From positions 1 to 38,667 of IMG/VR virus record IMGVR_UViG_3300005293_000046: a stretch of 38,667 nucleotides of DNA; one strand, 5' to 3'. The position numbers and the translations under genes are program-made. Origin of the DNA: a virus. The notes under the pieces were generated by a model. The model saw only the letters and a program-made list of their open reading frames with translations. It made no database searches and was not told the DNA's origin. Of the stretch, positions 31,767 to 38,667 are shown in pieces (position 1 is the stretch's first letter; every line of letters starts with the position of its first letter).

Positions 31767-32030
31767 ATGGATGATTCAGCCGACCTCCCCGTTCTCGCTC
31801 CCGAGATTACGTTCCTTCGTGAGGTCGCGCTTGAGGGCCAGGAACTTTACGGAGAGCTACGTTACGTCGGCTTCACCGAACGTCAAGCTACCGCCATTGT
31901 TGCGCGGATGATCACTGATGCTGTACACTCTAGAAACGAGGACGACTATGCCATTGTGTATATGGAGTCCGATGACGAAGACGACGACGATCTAGAGGAT
32001 GACGACTATGACGACCGGGATGGAAGTTAA
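31767..32030 (+). CDS. Acidic-tailed hypothetical protein, 87 aa
   Basis: A helical N-terminal region (APEITFLREVALEGQELYGELRYVG) is followed by TERQATAIVARMI, then an extremely acidic C-terminus (ESDDEDDDDLEDDDYDDRDGS). Such tails can mimic DNA or bind basic partners. Its end overlaps the polymerase start by about 23 nt, so both are translated together. The family is not recognised. It heads the replication operon on a leaderless mRNA. Confidence 0.78.
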   Translation: MDDSADLPVLAPEITFLREVALEGQELYGELRYVGFTERQATAIVARMITDAVHSRNEDDYAIVYMESDDEDDDDLEDDDYDDRDGS

Positions 32031-33882
32031 TGAAGGACTCGGTAACCCAGACCTAAAGCTGGTGAACTCCGTAGCTGAGGCTGCGGAACTGCTCCGCTGG
32101 ATCGGTGAACGCCGACCGAACAACGCAATCTCAATCGACCTTGAGACCGGTGAGAAGCCGGGAACGGATAAGAAGGGCGCACTATCCCCCTGGCACGGAG
32201 ACATTCGTCTCGCACAGATCGGTGACGGTAAGACCGGCTGGTCAATCCCCTGGGCTGAGTGGTCTGGCGTTTTCTACGAAACGCTCAAGGACTACAACGG
32301 CCCGATCATCGCGCACAACATCGCCTTCGAGGCGAAGTGGCTCGCCGTGAAGAGCAAGTACGCGATGCCGTGGCAGAACGCCCACGACACCATGATCATG
32401 AGTCAGGTTATCCAGCCTGACAGCCCGACGCACGCGCTAAAGGCGCTGACTTCCCGCCTGATCGACCCTCGCGCCTCGGCGCTACAGTCATTCCTCGATG
32501 AGACAATGACGAAGAACGGCTGGACGTGGGGAACGATTCCGACCGACTTTCCGATCTACTGGCAGTATGGCGCGCTTGACACGGTGATCACGACACGGCT
32601 GTTCAATGACCACTTCTACGATAAGGTCAAGCCGGGTATGCAGCTAAACACGCCGTACGAGCTAGAAATGGCGAATCGGCGCGTCTGCACGCAGATGGAA
32701 ATCAACGGCGCTCGCGTAGACCTGGAGTATTCTGCACAGAAGTACAAGGAACTCGTGGATTACACGGAGCACGCCAAGCGGATCGCCTTCCAGCGCTACG
32801 GCTATAACATCGGCTCCCCCTCACAGCTAGCTCGTGCAATCGAGAATCTTGGTGGCGAAATCATCAAGCGCACAAAGGGCGGTGCGCCCTCGGTCGATAA
32901 GGAGACGCTGGACTTCCTGAAGATCAACGGCAACGCAGATGTCCGCGAACTGGCGCAGCTAGTAATCAACGTCCGCAAGGCTGACAAGCTCGCGTCCTCG
33001 TACTTCTTCAACTTCCAGAAGGATGCGATTGACGGTGTTCTGCACCCCGAAATCCGTACCCTAGAGGCGCGCACCGGACGCATGTCCATCACGAACCCCG
33101 CGCTTCAGACGCTTCCCTCAAAGGACCCGCTGGTGCGCCGCGCGTTCCTCCCGCGTACGGATGATGAGCGGATCGTAAGCTCCGACCTCGACCAGGTTGA
33201 GTTCCGCCTCACGGCAAACTTCTCCAAGGATACCGCGCTGATCAATCTGTTCCTAGAATCTGACCGCACAGGCGGTGACGTGTTCACCAACATCATGCGT
33301 GACGTGTACAAGGATCAGAGCCTAGAGAAGTCGGACCCGCGCCGTGGCCTCATCAAGTCCACCGTTTATGGCAAGCTGTATGGTGCCGGTGTGGCGAAGA
33401 TGAGCCTGACGGCTGGCGTTCCTGAGGCTGATATGCAGGAAGTAGTCGATGCATTCGACCGCTCCTACCCCGGCGTCAAGCGCTTCCAGAAGCAGGTTGA
33501 GCGTGATGGTCAGGAGCGCCTGGACCACGAGGGCGTCGCATACGTGCTCACCGAAACCGGACGCCGCCTACCGGCTGACGACAACCGCCTCTACGCGCTG
33601 ACTAACTACAAGATTCAGGGCACGGCGGCTGAACTGTTCAAGCAGAATCTCATCAAGCTGGACGCTGCTGGCATGACGGACTACATGGTTGTGCCGGTAC
33701 ACGACGAAATCGTGCTCTCCATTCCGCAGGACATTATTCGTGATGTGGCTCCGGTTATCCAGGAGTGCATGACCACGAGCGAGGGTTGGGCTGTTCCGCT
33801 CACGTCCGGTTGCGACTTCGAGACGAAGAGCGGGCGTTTCTTCGAGAACTGGGGCGCAAAGTACGACCCCACTTACGTATGA
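32008..33882 (+). CDS. Family A DNA polymerase (PolI-like) with 3'-5' exonuclease
   Basis: The 624-residue replicative polymerase. Exonuclease motifs: SIDLETG (D44, E46), AHNIAFEAKWL (Exo II, with Glu where Asp is usual) and YGALDTVIT (Exo III). Polymerase motif A is SSDLDQVEFR (D393). Motif B is RRGLIKSTVYGKLYG, with Tyr454 at the position that controls dideoxynucleotide discrimination, as in T7. Motif C is PVHDEIVL (H565-D566-E567). No 5'-3' exonuclease domain is present. The start is uncertain: ATGs at 31999, 32008 and 32020 are in frame, and 32008 is chosen because AGAGG lies 9 nt upstream. Confidence 0.94.
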   Translation: MTTGMEVNEGLGNPDLKLVNSVAEAAELLRWIGERRPNNAISIDLETGEKPGTDKKGALSPWHGDIRLAQIGDGKTGWSIPWAEWSGVFYETLKDYNGPIIAHNIAFEAKWLAVKSKYAMPWQNAHDTMIMSQVIQPDSPTHALKALTSRLIDPRASALQSFLDETMTKNGWTWGTIPTDFPIYWQYGALDTVITTRLFNDHFYDKVKPGMQLNTPYELEMANRRVCTQMEINGARVDLEYSAQKYKELVDYTEHAKRIAFQRYGYNIGSPSQLARAIENLGGEIIKRTKGGAPSVDKETLDFLKINGNADVRELAQLVINVRKADKLASSYFFNFQKDAIDGVLHPEIRTLEARTGRMSITNPALQTLPSKDPLVRRAFLPRTDDERIVSSDLDQVEFRLTANFSKDTALINLFLESDRTGGDVFTNIMRDVYKDQSLEKSDPRRGLIKSTVYGKLYGAGVAKMSLTAGVPEADMQEVVDAFDRSYPGVKRFQKQVERDGQERLDHEGVAYVLTETGRRLPADDNRLYALTNYKIQGTAAELFKQNLIKLDAAGMTDYMVVPVHDEIVLSIPQDIIRDVAPVIQECMTTSEGWAVPLTSGCDFETKSGRFFENWGAKYDPTYV

Positions 33883-34340
33883 GCACCCCGCGTAGAGTCC
33901 TGGCGGTAGACCCAGGAAAGATGACAGGTCTGGCGTGCTTCTCGCTACTCCCCGGCGAGGAACCTGTGCTAGAGTGGACAGCCGAAGTGGACGAGGATAC
34001 CTTTGCGATCCCCGTCCGCTTCGAGCTAGACCGGTACCCGCATCTTGAGGTCATCTGTGAGCGATTCGTCATCACAGCACAGACCGCCAAGAACAGCCAG
34101 GCACCCTTCTCGCTTGAACTGATCGGAGTTCTGAAGCAGTGCATCCGAGACCACGGACGTAGTGTAGACTCGATCTTCTTCCAGAAGCCCGCAGACGCTA
34201 TGAATCTCTTCCCCAACGAAGCGCTCAAGAAGCTGCACTACTGGCACAAGGGTGGTAAGGATCACGCCAACGACGCGATTCGCCACGCTCTCACCTATCT
34301 TGCTGGCAACGGCTGGATGCCAACTCGACTTCTGGGTTGA
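33879..34340 (+). CDS. RuvC-like Holliday junction resolvase
   Basis: A 153-residue RNase H-fold nuclease. It has VLAVDPGKMTGLACFS (first catalytic Asp near residue 11), VICERF (second acidic residue, Glu) and KDHANDAIRHAL (C-terminal Asp pair, His). Order and spacing fit RuvC-type phage resolvases, which cut branched DNA during recombination or packaging. It overlaps the polymerase stop by 4 nt (ATGA), so it belongs to the replication operon. Length is typical. Confidence 0.87.
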   Translation: MSTPRRVLAVDPGKMTGLACFSLLPGEEPVLEWTAEVDEDTFAIPVRFELDRYPHLEVICERFVITAQTAKNSQAPFSLELIGVLKQCIRDHGRSVDSIFFQKPADAMNLFPNEALKKLHYWHKGGKDHANDAIRHALTYLAGNGWMPTRLLG

Positions 34341-34365
34341 TTTCTGCCCGACAAACTGCTAGGCT
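34337..34365 (+). promoter_or_regulatory. Near-leaderless promoter before the DUF4326 gene
   Basis: TTGATT, 17-bp spacer, TAGGCT, 9 nt to the ATG at 34375. Predicted leader is 0-3 nt and no ribosome site is present. Confidence 0.7.
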
Positions 34366-34374
34366 ATATATCTA

Positions 34375-34662
34375 ATGCCACGAGTACTGAACAAGAAGCA
34401 CGACCTAATCCCTCTCGGGGACTCTGTATTCATCGGACGGCCCTCCCCTTGGGGGAACCCGTTCGTGATCGGGCGGGACGGGACCCGAGAAGAGGTCGTT
34501 GCGAAGTTTGCATACTACCTCGCTTCAAACCCTGATCTGCTGGAGCGGGTTCGACTTGAACTGAAGGGTAAAGACCTGGTATGCTTCTGTTCTCCGGAAC
34601 TCTGCCACGGTGACATACTTCTCCACTTTGCCAACTTCTCCGGACACATTAAGGACGACTAA
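34375..34662 (+). CDS. DUF4326 domain protein
   Basis: A 95-residue protein. It carries the DUF4326 hallmark segments: VFIGRPSPWGNPFVIGRDG near the start, EEVVAKFAYYL in the middle, and KDLVCFCSPELCHGDILL with paired Cys and His near the end. The family is common in phages and its function is not established. The gene has its own near-leaderless promoter, and its stop overlaps the next ATG by 1 nt, so it can also be translated with the helicase. Confidence 0.88.
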   Translation: MPRVLNKKHDLIPLGDSVFIGRPSPWGNPFVIGRDGTREEVVAKFAYYLASNPDLLERVRLELKGKDLVCFCSPELCHGDILLHFANFSGHIKDD

Positions 34663-36503
34663 TGCCTGTAACCGCAACCATCGATGATTCTGGCGCGAAG
34701 ATTCTGCTGAAGTCAGAGATGCGCTTCTACGATCTTCTACGCACCATCCCTGGCTCCAACTGGGACGCGAGGAAACAGTACTGGCGCGCGCCGCTATCCT
34801 GGGCCACCTGTGTCCAGATCAAGAACAGCTTCGGCGCGGAACTACAGCCTAGCCCGGAGCTAACCGAGTGGCTTCGCAAGGAGTACGCAGAGCGGGTATA
34901 CCCCGCAATGATGCTCCGTGATAAGACGGAACTACCTGACGGCGAGGGCGACCCGGACCTCTACCCGCACCAGCGTGCCGGTGTGAAGTTCCTCGCCACA
35001 GCCCGCCGCGCGCTGCTCGCGGACGAGCCGGGACTCGGTAAGTCGGCTCAGGCTATTCGGGCGCTCACGGAACTGACCCGTCAGGGTGTGGACGCGCTCC
35101 CGGCTCTTGTAGTCTGCCCGTCCACGCTGAAAGAGAACTGGAAGCGTGAAATCGAAATGTGGTGGCCCGGTATTCGGGTCATGATCATCGATGGTACGCC
35201 GGTTCAGCGTCGGAAGCAGTTCGAAGAGTATTTCAACCCGAAGGAGGGTCTGAAGTACCACGTCATCATCATCAACTGGGAGGGCCTGAAGACCCACTCG
35301 CGCATCGCGCCGTACGGTTCTGTGGCGCTCAAGAAGTGCGAAGAGCATGGTGGTGCAGACCCGAAGGTTACAGCCGCGCGATGTGAGGTCCACCTGAAGG
35401 AACTCAACCAGATCGAATTCGCTACAGTGATTGCCGACGAGGCGCACCGTGCGAAGAACCCTAAGAGTGCCCAGACGCGCGCCCTGTGGGCCGCTACGGG
35501 CGATGCGCCTAACCGCTTCGCTCTGACCGGTACGCCGCAGTCTGGCAACGTCACGGACCTCTGGGCGATCATGCACTGGTGCAGCCCGGAAGAGTGGCCC
35601 AGTCGCCAGAAGTGGCAAGACCGAACAGTTATCACGCAGGAGAACTTCTTCGGCGGGATGCTGATCCTCGGCCTACAGCCTCAGATGCAGCAGGAGTTCT
35701 TCGATATTCTCAACCCGAGAATGCGGCGTATGCTGAAGAAGGTCGTGCTACCGTTCCTGCCGCCTATCGTGCACCAGATGCGCCTCGTGGAGATGACCCC
35801 GAAGCAGAAGAAGGCGTACAAGGAAATCGAAGCGGCTATGATCGCTGAAGTTGACGGCGGACACCTTCTCGTGAAGACCCCGCTGACTAAGGCTATGCGC
35901 CTACAGCAGTTCGCCACGTCCTACGCCGAGATGGTTGAGGATGGATTCAACGATCAGGGCATCCAGAAGTGGGCTGTGCGTCTCTCCGAGCCGTCCAGCA
36001 CCGCTGAGGCTATCGCGAATGACATCATCGAGGGCGACTTCGGTGAGCAGTCTATCGCTGTCATGGGCGTGTCCTCCCAGCTTCTCGAACTGATCAGTGC
36101 AAGACTAGAGAAAGCAAAGGTTCCGCATGGTATGATCACGGGGGACTACTCGCTGGACGTGCGTCAGAATGCTATCGACAAGTTCCAGGCAGGAGAAACC
36201 AAGGTCATCCTCTATACGGCAGCAGCCGGTGGTGTGGGCGTCACGCTCACACAGGCCTCCGTGCTTCTGCGTGCCGAGATTCCGTACTCGCTTATCAACT
36301 TCCTCCAGGGGAATGATAGAGTTCACCGTATCGGGTCTGAAATCCACGACAGCATCCTTATCGTTGATTACTACGCCAAGGATACCGTGCAGTACAAGAC
36401 GTACGAGGCCATTCAGAAGAAGGGTCTCAACTACGAAGAGGTCGTACGCGACCAGGATCAACTAGCCAAGCTGCTAGTGGAGGAACAGGTGGTGCCATGG
36501 TAG
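34662..36503 (+). CDS. SNF2/DEAH-box superfamily 2 helicase
   Basis: A 613-residue ATP-dependent DNA translocase. Helicase motifs: motif I DEPGLGKS (about residue 121), VVCPSTLKENW (Ia), ADEAHRAKN (II, DEAH), FALTGTPQSG (III), and in the C-terminal lobe ILYTAAAGGVGVTLTQAS (V) and GNDRVHRIGSE (VI). A small HARP-like N-terminal region (SNWDARKQYWRAPL) resembles SMARCAL1-type annealing helicases. It likely remodels forked or stalled replication DNA. It is translationally coupled to both neighbours. Confidence 0.93.
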   Translation: MPVTATIDDSGAKILLKSEMRFYDLLRTIPGSNWDARKQYWRAPLSWATCVQIKNSFGAELQPSPELTEWLRKEYAERVYPAMMLRDKTELPDGEGDPDLYPHQRAGVKFLATARRALLADEPGLGKSAQAIRALTELTRQGVDALPALVVCPSTLKENWKREIEMWWPGIRVMIIDGTPVQRRKQFEEYFNPKEGLKYHVIIINWEGLKTHSRIAPYGSVALKKCEEHGGADPKVTAARCEVHLKELNQIEFATVIADEAHRAKNPKSAQTRALWAATGDAPNRFALTGTPQSGNVTDLWAIMHWCSPEEWPSRQKWQDRTVITQENFFGGMLILGLQPQMQQEFFDILNPRMRRMLKKVVLPFLPPIVHQMRLVEMTPKQKKAYKEIEAAMIAEVDGGHLLVKTPLTKAMRLQQFATSYAEMVEDGFNDQGIQKWAVRLSEPSSTAEAIANDIIEGDFGEQSIAVMGVSSQLLELISARLEKAKVPHGMITGDYSLDVRQNAIDKFQAGETKVILYTAAAGGVGVTLTQASVLLRAEIPYSLINFLQGNDRVHRIGSEIHDSILIVDYYAKDTVQYKTYEAIQKKGLNYEEVVRDQDQLAKLLVEEQVVPW

Positions 36504-37432
36504 CCGAGAATATCGGTGAGCCCTATAAGGTCTCAAACTCCGAGATTCAAACGTTCAAGGACTGTAGACGCAAGTGGTACTTCAACTATTACCGCCGTCT
36601 CATGCCGAAGCGCGTGAAGGTTTCCGGACCTCTCGCACTCGGTACACGAGTCCACGGTGCGCTGGAGGCATTCTATAATGGTGAAGACATTATCGACTCA
36701 TACATGCAGCTTCTCAAGCAGGACGAAATCATCGCCCTAACCGAGGGTCTAGATGTGGAATCGCTGCTTTCTGAGGGCGAAATGGGCCGCATCATGCTCG
36801 AAGGGTACATCAACTGGATTCAGGAAGAGGGGATTGACGCCAAGTACGAGATTATCTCGAACGAGGAAACCCTCGAAATGCCCATGCTGGACGGTCGTAT
36901 CATCCTCCGTGGTAAGCTCGACATGCGTCTGCGTCGTAAGTCGGACGGCACTCGTCTCATCCGAGACTTCAAGACCGTGGGACAAACGTTCTCGCAGTTT
37001 GCGGAGACCCTGAACCTCAACGAGCAGGCGCTCACCTACATGACGCTGGACGCCTACCACAACGGCGAAGATGACCGCGCTGACGGCGCAATCTTCACAC
37101 TGCTCAAGAAGAACAAGCAGACTTCTCGGGCGAAGCCTCCGTTCTACGGTGAGGAAGAAGTTCTTCACAATATTTTCACGCTTCGGTCATTCTGGATTAG
37201 GCTAAATGCCACTCTGTCTGATATGATGAACGTGAAAGACGCACTAGACGCTGGTGCGGACCACCGTTCGGTGGCCTATCCCCGGCCCTCAAATGACTGC
37301 ACTTGGAAGTGCCAATTCTTTTCGATCTGCGGATCGACTGATGACGGCTCTCCCGTAGAGGAAATGATTGAAGACCTCTACACCGTTGGCAACCCCGACG
37401 ACCGATACACTGACAAGAAAGGCAACGAGTAA
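36497..37432 (+). CDS. Cas4/RecB-like PD-(D/E)XK exonuclease with Fe-S cluster
   Basis: A 311-residue protein. An N-terminal CRRKWYFNYY and a C-terminal CTWKCQFFSIC supply four cysteines for an iron-sulphur cluster. The nuclease core reads GTRVHGALEAFY (motif I His), GKLDMRL (Asp) and IRDFKTV (D-x-K), with a downstream QALTYM motif (QxxxY). This is the Cas4/AddB-C-terminal layout. It probably resects DNA ends for recombination with the adjacent Sak4-like ATPase. It overlaps the helicase gene by 7 nt. No CRISPR array is present. Confidence 0.92.
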   Translation: MVAENIGEPYKVSNSEIQTFKDCRRKWYFNYYRRLMPKRVKVSGPLALGTRVHGALEAFYNGEDIIDSYMQLLKQDEIIALTEGLDVESLLSEGEMGRIMLEGYINWIQEEGIDAKYEIISNEETLEMPMLDGRIILRGKLDMRLRRKSDGTRLIRDFKTVGQTFSQFAETLNLNEQALTYMTLDAYHNGEDDRADGAIFTLLKKNKQTSRAKPPFYGEEEVLHNIFTLRSFWIRLNATLSDMMNVKDALDAGADHRSVAYPRPSNDCTWKCQFFSICGSTDDGSPVEEMIEDLYTVGNPDDRYTDKKGNE

Positions 37433-37437
37433 CCCCT

Positions 37438-38211
37438 ATGGACAGAGGACTCACCATCCTGGTTCACGGCGAGACTGGAGCCGGTAAGAGCAGCTTTGCT
37501 GTTACCGCTCCTGCTCCCCGTCTACTCCTGGATATCGAATCTGGGTATCGATTCCTTCCGATCAACAAGATCAGTTGGGACCCGATGCTTCAGGCCCCGC
37601 CCGTCTATGACGGCACCTGGGACACCGCTGTAGTAGTGGTTCACGATTACAACACGGTTCTCCGTGTGTACGAGTGGCTTCGCTCCGGACAGCACCCCTT
37701 CAACTCGCTCATCATCGACTCCATTTCTGAGCTTCAGGTTCGCCTGTTCGATCAGCTTGCCGGTGAAGAGCAGCTTAAAATGGCTCAGTGGGGTGAAGTT
37801 CTCCGCAAGATGGGTGGACTTCTGCGCAACATTCGTGACCTCACGACTCACCCGACGAACCCGCTTGAGGCCATTGTGCTGACGGCGATGTCCCGTAAGG
37901 GCCAGGATGGTGTAGACCGTCCATATCTTCAGGGACAACTTGCGGTAATGGCTCCGTACCTGTATGATATTCTCGGGGCCATTGCAGTAGAATCCTTCCC
38001 GCACCCCGACCCCACCCAGGGCCGGTACACCGTTCGCCGCATGTACATTGAGCGCACGGACAAGTACGAGGCCAAGGAAAGAGTTCAGGGCCGACTCGGC
38101 AAGATTGTCGAACAGGATAACCTGAATGTAGTAAACATGCTCGACCGCATCTTCGGCCCCAAGGCTGAAGCTGCACCACCCGTCCAGACAACTGAAAACC
38201 CGTCCGAATAA
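37438..38211 (+). CDS. Sak4-like RecA-fold ATPase
   Basis: A 257-residue AAA/RecA-fold protein. Walker A is HGETGAGKSS (about residue 11), Walker B is SLIIDSISEL (about residue 96), and a KGQDGVDRPYLQG segment follows. This matches phage Sak4-type annealing ATPases, which work with a phage SSB in single-strand annealing recombination. The next gene is an SSB-like protein, as in known Sak4 pairs. It starts 5 nt after the nuclease stop. Confidence 0.87.
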   Translation: MDRGLTILVHGETGAGKSSFAVTAPAPRLLLDIESGYRFLPINKISWDPMLQAPPVYDGTWDTAVVVVHDYNTVLRVYEWLRSGQHPFNSLIIDSISELQVRLFDQLAGEEQLKMAQWGEVLRKMGGLLRNIRDLTTHPTNPLEAIVLTAMSRKGQDGVDRPYLQGQLAVMAPYLYDILGAIAVESFPHPDPTQGRYTVRRMYIERTDKYEAKERVQGRLGKIVEQDNLNVVNMLDRIFGPKAEAAPPVQTTENPSE

Positions 38212-38226
38212 CAAAGGAAATAGATA

Positions 38227-38667
38227 ATGACAGGCACTAACTGGCTCGACCTTCTCAACGAGGCGAAGCAGAACGGCGGACCCCAGGACTTCGGCCCGAT
38301 CCCCGCTGGTGAATACAAGTTCAAGGTACTCGAAGCCGAGACTCGCCAGACGGCGAACGGTAAGCCGAAGTACACCATCAAGGCACAGGTGCAGGACGGT
38401 CCTCACGCCGGTCGCCTGGTCTGGGACGACCTCATCGTCTCCAAGGAGTCCGCAGGAGCCATGGGCTTCTTCTTCCGCAAGATGAAGGCGCTCGGCCTGA
38501 ACGAGCAGTTCTTCGCGACTCAGCCTGACGACAACGCGATCACTGCCGCGCTCAAGGACCGCGAGTTCCTTGGCAAGGTAATCATCGACAACTTCGGCGG
38601 TAAGGACCGCAACAAGATCGACGGCTACAAGCCGCTTGCTGCCGCTACGGCTGGTGGATTCATCCCG
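38227..38667 (+). CDS. DUF669/SSB-like protein (3' end outside window)
   Basis: The frame is open to the window end (147 codons). It opens MTGTNWLDLLNEAKQNGGPQ and has the beta-barrel-like core FGPIPAGEYKFKVLEAE.., KPKYTIKAQVQDGPHAGRLV and WDDLIVSKESAGAMGFFFRK, typical of DUF669 proteins that act as phage single-strand DNA-binding partners of Sak4 recombinases. AAAGGAAA lies 7 nt before the ATG. The C-terminal tail is not visible. Confidence 0.85.
   Translation, partial: MTGTNWLDLLNEAKQNGGPQDFGPIPAGEYKFKVLEAETRQTANGKPKYTIKAQVQDGPHAGRLVWDDLIVSKESAGAMGFFFRKMKALGLNEQFFATQPDDNAITAALKDREFLGKVIIDNFGGKDRNKIDGYKPLAAATAGGFIP

Noticed and set aside
36497-37432. Cas4-like protein as a sign of a CRISPR-Cas system
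   Set aside because: No array or other cas gene is present. Cas4/RecB-like nucleases are common in phage recombination modules next to Sak4-type ATPases.

Overview
This window is part of the genome of a large tailed, double-stranded DNA phage that probably infects an actinobacterium. The phage origin follows from the gene content: an endolysin, HNH homing-type nucleases, a phage family-A DNA polymerase, a Sak4-type recombination ATPase, many small unknown genes and a very large tRNA array. The actinobacterial host is an inference. It rests on GC-leaning codons, TTG/GTG starts, promoters of the TTGACA/TAnnnT type that place the start site on the ATG (leaderless mRNAs), a PASTA plus DUF732 lipoprotein, and tRNA leaders that resemble actinobacterial rRNA leaders.

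Layout. (1) 1-8732, + strand: nrdI (cut by the window edge), nrdE and nrdF (class Ib ribonucleotide reductase) with small genes between them, a GGQ release-factor-like protein, a PASTA/DUF732 lipoprotein, several small genes and a Pif1-like helicase. (2) 8763-31666, - strand: three small genes; an endolysin with two catalytic domains and about ten peptidoglycan-binding repeats; two glycosyltransferases; an RNA repair block (RtcB, macro domain protein, DraRnl-like RNA ligase); thyX and a MazG-like gene; two HNH nucleases; a papain-like protease; and 52 tRNAs or tRNA-like genes. (3) 31767-38667, + strand: a replication and recombination block with a DNA polymerase I homologue, RuvC-like resolvase, DUF4326 protein, SNF2 helicase, Cas4/RecB-like nuclease, Sak4-like ATPase and a DUF669/SSB-like gene cut by the window end.

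The genes suggest one theme. The phage makes its own dNTPs (NrdIEF, ThyX, MazG-like), carries tRNAs with anticodons for all 20 amino acids, and carries two different RNA ligases, an ADP-ribose-removing macro domain and a codon-independent release factor. This is the equipment expected of a phage that keeps translation running when the host cuts tRNAs or stalls ribosomes.

The regulatory layout is also distinctive. At least a dozen starts lie exactly 6 nt (occasionally 7-9) after a -10 box. Several promoters are fused to terminators, with the -35 box in the loop of the terminator hairpin. The two strongest tRNA promoters are followed by a segment resembling the actinobacterial rRNA antitermination leader. 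One gene has a leader with three mutually exclusive hairpins. Several tRNAs are structurally odd: truncated D-arm, 6- or 8-nt anticodon loop, swapped variable-arm class.
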